Translations under genes and position numbers: made by a program
Notes under the pieces: generated by a model
What the model saw: only the letters and a program-made list of their open reading frames with translations
What the model was told of the DNA's origin: nothing
Databases searched by the model: none
Shown here: positions 18,103 through 26,471 of the stretch, piece after piece
Layout: each line of letters begins with the position of its first letter
Numbering within the stretch: the stretch's first letter is position 1
Assembly (NCBI GenBank): GCA_003427395.1
Contig: BFEA01000044.1
Location: 1,828,781 to 1,855,251 of the forward strand
DNA from: Chara braunii
Lineage: Eukaryota > Streptophyta > Charophyceae > Charales > Characeae
DNA length: 26,471 nucleotides
Direction: 5' to 3'

Positions 18103-20355
18103 CGCCCAAACATGCACACCGCAAATGAGGTTGAGGCTCTCGCTCCGCCTCTGGATACAGTGAGGCAACTTGCCTCTTGGGTGGTGACTTCCTGGCCGCT
18201 CCGCCTCCCAAGCAACCGGTTCCCTCCTTTCGGAGGGAAACATCATTGCAGGTCTGATATTGTCCACGCAGGCCCGAGGCTCAGGCTACTTGGACTGGTA
18301 CCCATCTACCTAGGCCTACTGGTTCCTCGGCCTCATACTTGAGTGCTGCCAGCGTGGCCTACCCGCTACTTGAGTGGCCCTAAGCTACCCCTCGCTACCC
18401 CTCCAACCACTGAGTGTTTCCCAGCTGCAACCCTCAAAGTCACTGCCACAGGTAAGTACCGTCCCCAAGGGCCTCTCAAACACACAAGTGCCCTAGCGGG
18501 CCACACACACACTCAGGCAGGCGTGCACTCAGACAGACACTCGGAAACCAGCAAACAAGCTCACACACAGACTTAGAAATCTCAGCAAAAAGCGGGAATT
18601 TTCAGCAGACTCACATTCCAGAGAAAGAATTCAGAAATCACCACAGTTCTCAGTCTGTGATTTTGCAGGTCATTACACCAGGAATAAGAAATGGGGAGGG
18701 TAGGTTCATGGGTTGAAGGTCAGGATGTGGCACCCGCCAACAACAAGGCAGTAAGTAATCGATGGAGACTTACTTTTGCAGGGGGTTAAGCCCCCTGCAC
18801 CCCACAATGAGGATGTCTGCACAAACTCGGAGCACCTCTTTGCAGATCACATCACGCTCATCTCCTTCTAAGATATTACCTGCACATTGCAGCTGGCAAC
18901 AGGAATGAAAACACACAGCACTCTCATATAAATCAATATAAAAGCGCAGGAAACAAAGGTTTCTCCTCTTCCTTCAAGCTTATCCATCCACTGATTGCTT
19001 GTCACGAACAACTTTGAGGGAACTCGAGTAATTATATGCTACACTTATCAATGATGACATCCTACTGAGAAGAATTGGTGATGACACTTGAAGCCCTCTC
19101 TTTCCAGAAAGAAGCCAACATGTGTAACGAGAGATGAGAAAGCTGTCCAGTTCAACGTTATCCATTGAATGAAGAATAATGAGCGCAGCGTTATCTGTTC
19201 GAAATTTGCAAAATTTCAACTTCTTCCCATGGGCAGCACTCAAACAAACTGAAGTGAAGACCAATCTTGAAGATGGCAATTGGAGAGAAGCTTTGCAACA
19301 AGCTCATATTGCTCAATCACACCAGCAAACTTGATGAAAACTAAAAAAGGTGATGTCCACTTGAGGGTCAGGTTGCGCTGAGCAGTCTGCAACAAACGGC
19401 GCTCAAAACCGTGCAGTATAGAGCCAGAGCACACTGGCTATAACTGCACCCAAACCCTCTCCTTCAGCTGCCAAGATTGGCGCTGCTGCTCCTTCTCTTC
19501 AGTCCAAAATCACGAACTGAAAAATGAATAAACTGTAGTCCTTGCTCATCACTTTTTGTTATGCCAATTTTGCCTGGGCCAACACGGTTTTGCAAGGAAA
19601 ATGAGCGATAGCGGATTCCAGAAACCAAGCAGCATCATACACATGAAACCAGATAGTCGTGACCTCAAACCAAAAGCAGAAGGGCAACTCGAGTTCCACC
19701 AAATAAGAGCACAGCAAAAGCTCACAAGTGACAATGTTGGAATAGTCTCATCATCATCAACAAAGAACCAATGTCAATTCCCTATCCGGCACTCTGCGCC
19801 CAGACTAAAAATGGCAGATCCTATCTAGCCTATCTACAATGCCGCTGGTGACGTCAACAACTCCCCGTAGTACGAGCAGATCTCGGCCAATGTCGTTCGC
19901 CTCAAGCACCAGGTATGTCTCTCGCATCACTCACAACCTCTATCCCCCACACAGATGCCAAGCGCACCCAAGGACCACCATGCGGCCCATCCAGCACCTC
20001 GCAGGCCAGCTCGGCTATGGCTGCCTGCGCATCCCTTGCTCACAGGTGAGCGCGTGGGTGCTTGCCTGCCAGTAGTGCAGCATGTAGCAAGTGCCCGAAT
20101 GCCCAATGCGAGGGCAGGCACTTTCCTATATGGAAGTGGCCTGCCTGCTGCGTGCGGCCTGGCTGCGCTGGGCCCCTGTCCCGAAGCGTCCAGTAGGCCC
20201 CAAGTGGTTGAGCCTCGTCCAAGGGAATCAGGCCCAGGGCCTAGGGCGATTACCCGTGTTCAACTGCACGCAGCCTGTGTTCGGTCCATGTCGCGTGTCT
20301 GGCCTAGGGCCTGCCTCAGATGCATTTGATAAAGGCAGCCAGGGCCAGGGCGCTC
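18103..20355. other. Gag remnant tail, then unannotated DNA
   Basis: 18103-18340 still carries gag-linker-like pieces in other frames (for example LAAPPPKQPVPSFRR near 18190-18235). 18440-18580 is CA/CAG-rich. 18778-18798 is a hairpin listed separately. At 19240-19434 on the minus strand a 64-codon frame has a good amino acid balance but no known domain. 19840-20340 is GC-rich with repeated GGCCCAGGGCC- and CCTGCC-like words. No pol gene follows the gag pseudogene here. Confidence 0.35.
18778..18798. repeat. Perfect 8-bp-stem hairpin
   Basis: GCAGGGGG and CCCCCTGC are separated by TTAAG. A G-rich short palindrome in otherwise unannotated DNA; could be a relic of a mobile element end. Confidence 0.6.
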
Positions 20356-20793
20356 TCAACCAACTGGCGCTGCGCAACTGCCTGAATTTCCCCAGTTGCG
20401 TGGTAGTCCAAAATAGGCCTCTTGTCCTTGGCCGGGCCTGCCTTCACTTAGGGCGACCGACATTGCTGATAACAGGGCCCGATAGGGCTCGTCGAGGCCT
20501 TGAGCCTCGCATTCCCTCCTCCATACTTCAACAGTCCTCTGAGAAGTTCGATTACTCAACCTGGCGCTTTCCTTTCTGAATGACTTCTCGTAATGAGCGA
20601 CAGCCTGTGGAGCGGTCTGCATCAGTTCCTCCCGGGTAAACCATCTGTCCTCCTTAGGATCAATGTGATGTCTGAACCGAGCGTGATATTGCAGCTTCGG
20701 CTTAGGAGGACGTCCCTTGCCTGTCAGTCTTGGAACTGGCATTTCCCTATGGTCCACGATGTCGACCTCTCCGTCCATGGTTGGGGGCAGCAT
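20356..20793 (-). pseudogene. Ty3/gypsy polyprotein tail with chromodomain-like fold, minus strand
   Basis: 145 codons on the minus strand. Residues about 8-70 read VDIVDHREMPVPRL, LQYHARFRHHIDPKEDRWFT and EELMQTAPQAVAHYEK. This follows the layout of retroelement chromodomains: a variable first strand, then a Y-x-V-R-x-x-G-Y-like strand, then E-x-x-W and a terminal helix. The family-typical Gly-Tyr before the acidic-Trp box reads His-His here. Chromodomains at integrase C-termini steer insertion to marked chromatin. The tail (residues 75-145) is basic and unrecognised. Its upstream part is cut off at about 20796, right where a + strand Ty3 fragment begins. Confidence 0.5.
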
Positions 20794-20810
20794 TGAGCGA
20801 CGGGAGGGAA

Positions 20811-21107
20811 ACTGATCAGTTTCCTCGAAAGGTGCACCCCTTCGTCCTTACCTCCACCTCCTCCAGAAAAAACCCGTCGTGGTTTTGGACACCCCTCTGC
20901 GAGGACGCCTTTCGCACCCTCAAGAAGGCGGTGACTTGTGCGTTGATTTTTCGCCTCCCCGATTTTGACCGTCCCTTCATCGTCACCACTTATGCGTCAC
21001 ATTTTACACTAGGAGCTATACTTTCTCAAATGTTTCCCTCTCCTCATGATTCTCCTTATCCCCATGTTCCTCCCTTCCCCCTCCTGCTAACACTGCTTCT
21101 CGACTGA
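20811..21107 (+). pseudogene. Ty3/gypsy RT-RNase H junction, N-terminal part of RNase H
   Basis: The frame reads FWTPLCEDAFRTLKKAVTCA, then LPDFDRPFIVTTYASHFTLG and AILSQ. This is the connection and start of RNase H in Ty3/gypsy pol. The catalytic first Asp of the usual T-D-A-S motif reads Tyr (codon 20991-20993, GAT to TAT), so nuclease activity would be lost. The first residues switch frame near 20860. No RT palm lies upstream; instead a minus-strand element begins, so the fragment is 5'-truncated. Confidence 0.8.
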
Positions 21108-21561
21108 CACCTATCCTTTCACCACTTTTCCCTTCACCGACAGTCCTCCCGTTACTTACTCCCTGACCATCGCAAAGGATGGGACTGTCGAGGCTCGTGC
21201 TGGGGATTTTCCAATCGCTTTTTACTCCGGTCAGCTCCTGCCTGCCGAGATAAACTACATTGCCGAAGAACGTGAGATTCTCGCATTAGTTTATGCTACC
21301 TGGCATTGGAGTCATTATCTACACGGGGCGCCCTTCACAGTGCGCACGGACAACTCAGTTGTTCAGGCTTTCCTCACAAAGCCCAAGCTTTCCCCTCAGC
21401 ATGCACGTTGGTTGCGCGATTTATCCGAGTTCAGTTTCCCCACTCAGCCTCTCAAGGGTGAAGCGAACCTCGTCAGCGATGCCTTGCCCCTTTGCCGTGA
21501 TCACAACCAGAACCCATCCATCTTGCAGCCATCTCCATCACCACAATTGATCAGTCGATGA
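21103..21561 (+). pseudogene. Ty3/gypsy RNase H, C-terminal part
   Basis: After a frameshift, a second frame gives a linker with VTYSLTIAKDGTVEAR, then PIAFYSGQLLPAEINYIAEE and REILALVYATWHW, followed by HYLHGAPFTVRTDN, where the RNase H Asp of TDN is kept (21349-21351). It ends with EANLVSDALPLCR, the equivalent of the usual N-x-V-A/S-D-A-L-S-R end, then TGA at 21559-21561. The long linker between the first strand and PIAFYS seems to be a family feature. Confidence 0.85.
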
Positions 21562-21723
21562 TAGACTCATATCGCACTCAGTACTGCCAGTGCCCGAATT
21601 ATCACCTTATCCACGTGACGTATACTCCCTCGGTAAGAACGATCTCGTGTACTAGCATGGAAGATCTGGTCAGCTAGAACCACGTATCTGCATTCCCTCC
21701 GCCGGACAACTCCGTGTCCAGGC
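21562..21723 (+). pseudogene. Spacer between RNase H and integrase, several frameshifts
   Basis: Pieces in two frames recall the linker before the integrase zinc finger, for example MIDSYRTQYCQCPNY near 21555-21600 and RICIPSAGQLRVQAM near 21680-21725. At least two indels are needed to connect them. Confidence 0.55.
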
Positions 21724-22356
21724 CATGACCATGCAATTGCCGATCATATGGGATTCCACAAGATGTTGGCTCGTCTTTGCCGTCTATACGTCTGGCCGAA
21801 GTCTCAGGATTTCATCATAACCTACGTCCAGGAGTGTCCTATCCGCCAAGAGGTGAACAATGCGAACCACCTTCCGTATGGGTTACTTCAGCCCCTACTT
21901 ATACCTGGGGGTCGTTGGCAGTCCATCTCGATGGATTTCGTTGGTCCCCTTCTTCCACTCACTGAGAGTGGTCATGATGCTATCTTGGTCGTCGTCGATC
22001 GCTTTACGAAGCGTGCACGTTTTGTCTCGTGCCGTTATCGCATTAGCGCTCGTGAGATCGCCGACATCATCTTCAACCGAGTCGTGAGAGATCACGACTT
22101 ACCTCAGGGCATCATCTCCAACCGCGACCCACGCTTTACCGGCACATTCTGGCGACGCCTACATGAGGTGTACGGATCCCAAGTCCGCTTCTCATCGTCT
22201 TACCACCCTCAGACGGTTGGTCTGACTAAGGTCACCAATAAAACTCTCCGTAATATCCTCCGAAAGTTTACTAGGAATGACCAGCAGTGGGACTTACACT
22301 TCGCCCACTCGGAGATTGCGCACAACCACGCTCAAGTACCCGCGGACTTCCTATGA
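21724..22356 (+). pseudogene. Ty3/gypsy integrase core, catalytically dead
   Basis: Zinc finger: His codons at 21730 and 21745 fit HHCC, then YVQECPIRQ, where the second Cys reads Arg. Core domain: MDFVGPLLP carries the first catalytic Asp (21934-21936), DAILVVVDRFTKRARFV follows, ISNRDPRFTGTFW has Asn (22120-22122) where SDR-type Asp is expected, and HPQTVGLTKVTN has Lys (22228-22230) where the catalytic Glu is expected. Asn and Lys are 36 residues apart, the right spacing for D-x35-E, so these are true substitutions. Both changes are G to A in the first codon position. The frame ends at TGA 22354-22356 but continues in the same frame beyond it. Confidence 0.92.
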
Positions 22357-22803
22357 CCGTCGCGATTGCGCCCAAACACTCGTTGTCCTGCGCTTGATAA
22401 CAGGATCACCCACATGGTGGCGATTATGAAGCGTGCACACGATAGTCTAGCTGACTCCCAAACTCGCATGGCCGCACAAGTGAAACGATCATGCATGGAT
22501 CATCCATTCAAAGTCGATGACGATATGCTCGTCAACACATGCCACTTGGAGCTTAAAGCAAATATGCTTTGCAAATTCAGTTGTCGCTTCTTCGGTCCAT
22601 GCCGCATCCTTCAGGCTGTCAGTTCTGATACTGCCGCTAGTCAGGTCAACTTCCGTGTGAAGCTACCTGATTACCTTTGACAGGCTCGCGTACACGATGT
22701 TTACCACGTCTCCTTCCTGCATCCTTATCACAGATGATCTGAGCGCTTCGTCGGACGTTCTTATGAGCGCCCTCCACCTATCATGCTGGACGATCACAAG
22801 GAG
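22357..22803 (+). pseudogene. Integrase C-terminal (GPY/F-like) region
   Basis: In the same frame as the integrase core: SLADSQTRMAAQVKRS, FKVDDDMLVNTCHLELK, then CKFSCRFFGPCRILQAV, matching the K-x-x-P-R-F-x-G-P-F/Y-x-I module that precedes the chromodomain in Ty3 elements. TGA codons at 22678-22680 and 22738-22740 interrupt; between and after them the text ARVHDVYHVSFLHPYHR and SERFVGRSYERPPP stays normal, so they are point nonsense changes. Confidence 0.85.
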
Positions 22804-23166
22804 TTCATCGTTTCCGACATTGTATTCCGCCGAGATACTGACGATATCCCTCCACACATCAAGTACCTTGTGCGTTGGAAGGGCTATCCTGATGAGGAGG
22901 CTACTTGGGAGCCCCTCAAGCACTTGGAGCACGCTCGGATGTTGGTGCGTGCATATGATCGTGCTCGTCGTCCTGAGACATCTACTCCTACTCAACCGAC
23001 CGATTCTCTTCCTCCTCCGGCTGAGGAGATTGCTCAGGACGATCCCGCTCCCTTTGAGGTCGTTCTTCAGCAGCAGACAGACGTCTTCATGTGTCCACAG
23101 CGCACTCGTCGACGCCCTCGACATCTTGACGATGAACACTCTGATCACCTACTATCTCCCTACTGA
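22804..23166 (+). pseudogene. Chromodomain and tail of Ty3/gypsy integrase
   Basis: FIVSDIVFRRDTDDIP, then KYLVRWKGYPDEEATWEP and LEHARMLVRAYDRAR form a full chromodomain with the aromatic residues (Y/W of YLVRWKGY and W of TWEP) that read methylated histone tails. A Pro/Thr/Gln-rich tail follows to TGA at 23164-23166. This places the element among the chromoviruses, a major Ty3 clade in plants. The domain itself is unbroken within its frame. Confidence 0.92.
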
Positions 23167-23385
23167 CTCACACCTCCAAGTACTCCATCAGGATGTCAGC
23201 GTTTTGCGGCTCTGCTTCGACATCGACTCGACTCCTACTTTGTTGACATCATCGACCACTTCGACGACGTCAACTACCTTATCGGCTTCACCACCTTTGT
23301 ACACCACTACTTCACACCACCACCCTACCCTGTACATACCTTGCATGTGTCGCATGATGGTTCTCACTTAGCTGGGTCTCTTTGA
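23167..23385 (+). pseudogene. C-terminal extension of the chromovirus polyprotein
   Basis: The chromodomain frame stays open for 72 more codons after the TGA, to TGA 23383-23385, with a good coding composition: QRFAALLRHRLDSYFVDIID, then DDVNYLIGFTTFVHHYFTPP. The ancestral polyprotein was probably about 75 residues longer than chromodomain-terminated relatives. I do not know a domain for it. Confidence 0.5.
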
Positions 23386-24139
23386 GTTGGGCTCTCCCTT
23401 GGTATTGCATAGGCATTGAGACCGTAGCGTTATCTTGGCTTCCCTGCTCCCAGATCTAGCTACCTACCTCCATCGATGAGTTGAGTGCATGTTCCCTCAC
23501 CCACTGCATCCTTCATCACCCTAGTGTCGGCCATTGCATGCCTTCAGTTAGGCATATGTCCACCCTATTCCAGGCTCCCCTTTCATGGTCGACCCTGCAC
23601 GGTGTCACCCTTTCGTCGAGCATTACCCGCCTTGATGGTCTATCTGTTAGGGCCATTGGTTTTGCTTCGCTATCACTCCCTCACCTTGAGCCTAATGACC
23701 TATCCCACCTTCGTGTGTGACTGCCCTTAGGTGTTTCGATTCTTAGGCTGCATTCACCTTGTCTGAGACCATCCCACTCTTAGTGGTTCAGCGACATGAC
23801 ATACTTGTGACATATTGCTCACTTTTCCTTTCAGCACTAAGGCAATTGCCTCCAAGACCTTAGGATTGTATTTTGCTACATGTCATTTTTTGTTGTTAGT
23901 TAGGATGTGTAAGCCAAACATTTACTTTTCATTTAACATTATGTAGCTTAGGCTGCATCGCATGAACTTCGCATGGATCTTGCTCCGCATCCTCGATTTC
24001 TCAGCTTTCTTTATTGCGGATAGCGTGTTTATGGCTCTTACGATCCACTACAGGTCTGAGGATCATGCAGCAGGCCTCTATCTGCCCTGGCCTACAACCA
24101 AGGCCTATCAACCTATTCGCCTGCTCGGCCTGCGGGACC
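23386..24139. other. Non-coding; possible LTR or 3' region of the chromovirus fragment
   Basis: No domain or open frame of note. The position, right after a polyprotein end, suits a polypurine tract and 3' LTR, but I see no clear purine tract and no second copy to define LTR edges. Confidence 0.35.
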
Positions 24140-24374
24140 AGGCAATGTACCCCTGTCGGTACCAGGCCAGTCCAGTCCAGTCCAAATGGTCCAATGGGGG
24201 TATATCCTAGTTGCAGTCTGTTTTCAGGTCATTCTTCATTCTACATATTTCGGAATACGTGTGTGTTGAGTCCGCGTCGGAGCTGCTCTGTCCCTTCAAC
24301 TCCATCTCCATCTCCTCCATCCTCACCCCTTCGTCTTCGTCCTGACGAACCACCATTCTAGTGGGTCCGTCACA
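24140..24374 (-). mobile_element. Inverted partial LTR, same family as 15345-15849
   Basis: Read on the minus strand from 24374 it starts TGTGACGGACCCAC and follows the LTR at 15345 for about 200 bp with many substitutions; shared stretches include GAGCAGCTCC-type and ACAGACTGCA words and a TGGACTGGACTGG motif. Homology fades near 24140, and no PBS lies beyond, so it is truncated. Its left-end TG matches the left LTR, supporting the boundary of both. Confidence 0.7.
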
Positions 24375-24624
24375 CCGCTATACGCGTGGAGCTTGCAATA
24401 ACTGCAGCCTGTATGGGTACCAGCAACTTACGTGCAAGAACGCTAAGGTTTCTTAGAGGGTCCAACCTCGATGGGTGCTAGTGGATATTTTGATCGTTAG
24501 ATGTGTTTGAGGCCTTAGAAATGGAATGCTCAGCAAGAGACCCTCGTGAGTCTGGGGTGGCTATGTCAAGAGAAACCAGAGGGGAACACTTTGTTGTGGA
24601 GGTCGGTGCAGACTCCCGCGAATG
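24375..24624. other. No recognisable gene
   Basis: Mixed sequence between an LTR fragment and a protease remnant. It may be the eroded gag-protease linker of the following element. Nothing specific seen. Confidence 0.35.
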
Positions 24625-25074
24625 TGGTGCTTTGTAGACAATGGTGCCACGCCGTGACTAGGGGACCGGGTGCAACGACTAAGTAGATTTGTGGCTTCTA
24701 CTTTAGCCAACAAGGAGCACATGGTTGTCCATGAGCACGTCAAGGACGTGGTCCACACCTTCTCCTATGGAGAAAGGGAACTTAATCATAAGATTTTGTT
24801 CCTTGTTAGCGACGACTTGCCATTCGACATGTTTTTGGGTATGTTGCCAAGCCCCTTTTTGATTGGGACCGAAAGAGGCTCAAGCATGGACAACGTCAAG
24901 GACGTGGTCCACACCTTCTCCTATGGAGGAGGGGAACTTAATCATAAGATTCCGTTCCTGGTTAGCGACGACTTGCCATTCGACATGTTGTTGGGTATGT
25001 TGCCAAGCCCCTTTTTGATTGGGACCAAAAGAGGCTCAAGCATGTGTTGCCAGATGGGAGGACTGTTAGACTAG
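24625..25074 (+). pseudogene. Ty3/gypsy aspartic protease remnant with internal duplication
   Basis: WCFVDNGATP (Asp codon 24637-24639) sits where retropepsins have D-T/S-G-A; here the second residue is Asn. TGA at 24655 breaks the frame, then in the same frame SRFVASTLANKEHMVV, FLVSDDLPFDMFLGMLP follow, matching the flap-to-ILGM part of the enzyme. The block from 24739 is repeated from 24895 (see separate entry). The frame ends with TAG 25072-25074. Retropepsins cut the polyprotein during particle maturation; this copy is broken. Confidence 0.7.
24739..25045 (+). repeat. In-frame 156-bp tandem duplication within the protease
   Basis: GTCAAGGACGTGGTCCACAC starts at 24739 and again at 24895. 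The copies differ at only a few sites and both end in GAGGCTCAAGCATG. 156 is a multiple of three, so the frame holds through two copies of 52 residues. Confidence 0.92.
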
Positions 25075-25098
25075 CTAAGTACAGGGATATCAGGTTAG

Positions 25099-25425
25099 TT
25101 GAGTCCTATGACTGCGTGTGTGCGTCTTTATTCTACAATTATTATAAACAGAAACAAGGAGGATATGTACATGGTCTTTCTCTCTGAAAAACGGGAGGCC
25201 GTTAAATCAACCCCAAATATCGAAGTCGTCATTGCTAAGTACCCTGATCTATTTGAGGAGTTTTCCGAAGTCATAGAGAAGGAGGTCGTTCATGCCATAG
25301 AAATCATCCCGGGTAGTAAAACACCATAGGGGACGATCAATAGGAAGGCAACTGAAAGAGCTTGCAGAGAAAGGTTGGATACGGCCTATATGCACATTTC
25401 CCCACGGATCATCAGTTAAATACAA
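25099..25425 (+). pseudogene. N-terminal part of Ty3/gypsy reverse transcriptase
   Basis: The frame reads IAKYPDLFEEFSEVIEKEVV and HAIEIIPGSKTP, the classic leader before the RT fingers (Y-P-D-x-F followed by E-H-x-I-x-x-x-P-G). After TAG and a frameshift near 25330-25346 another frame gives RQLKELAEKGWIRPICTFPH, matching the L-x-x-L-x-x-K-G-x-I-R-P-S-x-S-P block. The RT ends there, before the catalytic palm. Same strand and order as the protease remnant to the left. Confidence 0.75.
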
Positions 25426-25954
25426 CCTATATGCCTTATTTGAAGTTATTTCAAAAGTGTTTTCAAAAAATATGATTTATCAATCGATCAGAAATTTAAA
25501 ATGGATTTAAATAGATTCTGTTTTTTATTTTTAGTCTTTATTTTGGTATTTTCAAGAATTTAAGGGGATTTTTTATTTTAACTTCTAAATTATTAAACAC
25601 GTTTGATTCCCTTTTGAGAGTTCGGTATGTCGGTTTTGCACAGGGAAGGTCTCAAAAATTCAAAAATATTATTCAGATCAAAGTCACTCCCAATGCACAC
25701 CACCAAAATCCCCTTAGAATTTTAGTTCTAGAATAAAACAGTATTTTAATTTTAAAAATTTCAGTTTATAAAATTAGCATTAAATTGTTATAACCAAATT
25801 TTCCTCCGCCGGTTTTACCCACGCAGGGTCTCAAAATTTTCAGACAAAGGAACCGCTCAACTTTGGCCCAAATATCTCTCAGCCAAAATTGCTTGGTTCA
25901 GAAGTTAAAATTAAAAGAAGCCTAAAAACTATACTCAAAATGTTTTAGGCATGG
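25426..25954. other. AT-rich DNA without gene
   Basis: A sharp drop in GC after the RT fragment. Two related words, TTTTGCACAGGGAAGGTCTCAAAA near 25633 and a diverged form near 25812 (TTTTACCCACGCAGGGTCTCAAAA), suggest an old internal duplication of about 180 bp. Confidence 0.45.
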
Positions 25955-26072
25955 CTACGATCCGGACGTCCGGACCGCCGTCCGGACGGTCTGGATTCAG
26001 TCCGGAATCCAAACGTCCGGTCTGGAAGGTCCGGATCTGGCAAATTTCGAGGAAAAAAAAAAAAAAAAAAAA
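25955..26072. repeat. TCCGGA palindrome cluster followed by A run
   Basis: TCCGGA occurs at 25961, 25969, 25981, 26001 and 26030, with degenerate copies between, and an uninterrupted A run from about 26053 to 26072 follows. No coding signal. Confidence 0.8.
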
Positions 26073-26364
26073 GGTCCAGGACCCTTCCCTATTGAAGAGC
26101 CAAGCCCCCAAAATTGTTTTGGGGGGTTTTCAGGCCTATTTATGTTTTCTTTGGGGGTCCGAACATGCTCTCTCTATAGTAATTTATTAGACAACCCCAA
26201 AATTTTTATTATTAATAATTCATTAAAATCATTACCTTTTATTAGTTTTTAAAGTCTCTTTTTGAGCTTTTTGTAGTTTTTGACTTTTAACTCAAGTTTG
26301 GTTAGGAATTCTGACATGACTCTGAGGCAAAAGTGGTTTGCATTGTTATTCTGCATAACATACT
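26073..26364. other. AT-rich centre between the two TCCGGA clusters
   Basis: No gene or motif seen apart from short G runs near 26121-26130 and 26151-26158. It would be the interior of the inverted structure described in the findings. Confidence 0.4.
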
Positions 26365-26471
26365 TTTTTTTCAGAATTTTTTTTTTTTTAATGGTCCGGA
26401 CATTTCCGGACCTGTCCAGACATCCGGACCGTCCGGATCCCTCCATGTTCAGAGGTCCGGAAATGTCCGGA
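26365..26471. repeat. T-rich run followed by TCCGGA palindrome cluster
   Basis: T-rich sequence (26365-26390) precedes TCCGGA at 26395, 26405, 26423, 26432, 26456 and 26466. The order is the mirror of the left cluster. The cluster runs off the end of the window. Confidence 0.8.

Noticed and set aside
22663-23148. Minus-strand 161-codon open frame
   Set aside because: Shadow of the chromodomain-coding plus strand.

Overview
This window looks like gene-poor, repeat-dominated nuclear DNA from a green-lineage eukaryote. A charophyte alga such as Chara is my best guess, by inference from the type of retroelements and repeats and not by any match I could run. The evidence is a plant-type LTR primer-binding site (complement of the initiator tRNA-Met 3' end), several decayed Ty3/gypsy elements with chromodomains, long microsatellites and minisatellites, an assembly gap inside a microsatellite, and one plausible intron-containing host gene. 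I see no intact long coding region, no rRNA gene, no CRISPR array and no bacterial-style operon.

Layout. 1-2.4 kb: a badly decayed retroelement on the + strand, with two gag-like open stretches followed by a reverse transcriptase that resembles DIRS/Ngaro types. 2.4-8.1 kb: GC-rich and purine-rich satellite-like DNA, comprising a 51-bp minisatellite, a GGGAC-rich tract, a higher-order repeat of 276 bp built from about 37/50/51-bp monomers, GA-rich tracts, a dispersed roughly 54-bp family and a 19-bp minisatellite. 8.1-9.3 kb: open frames on the minus strand that I do not recognise. 9.4-11.4 kb: a tandem array of roughly 540-bp units, each carrying a tRNA-like segment on the minus strand, then a 185-bp tandem duplication.

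12.8-15.2 kb: a likely host gene on the minus strand. Its last exon encodes a universal stress protein (USP) C-terminus, followed by AATAAA. Microsatellites, a 107-base N gap and several coding-like minus-strand segments lie upstream; whether these belong to the same gene is unproven.

15.3-26.5 kb: a graveyard of LTR retrotransposons. A 505-bp LTR (15345-15849) is followed by its PBS and a gag pseudogene. A minus-strand chromodomain-like tail abuts, back to back, a + strand Ty3/gypsy fragment (RNase H, integrase, chromodomain; 20.8-23.4 kb). An inverted partial copy of the same LTR lies at 24.14-24.37 kb. A protease-RT fragment containing an in-frame 156-bp duplication follows at 24.6-25.4 kb. 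The window ends in AT-rich DNA flanked by two clusters of TCCGGA palindromes in inverted arrangement.

The retroelement parts show clear inactivation: integrase catalytic Asp to Asn and Glu to Lys, RNase H Asp to Tyr, and many in-frame stops that are mostly TGA, as methylcytosine deamination of CGA would produce.
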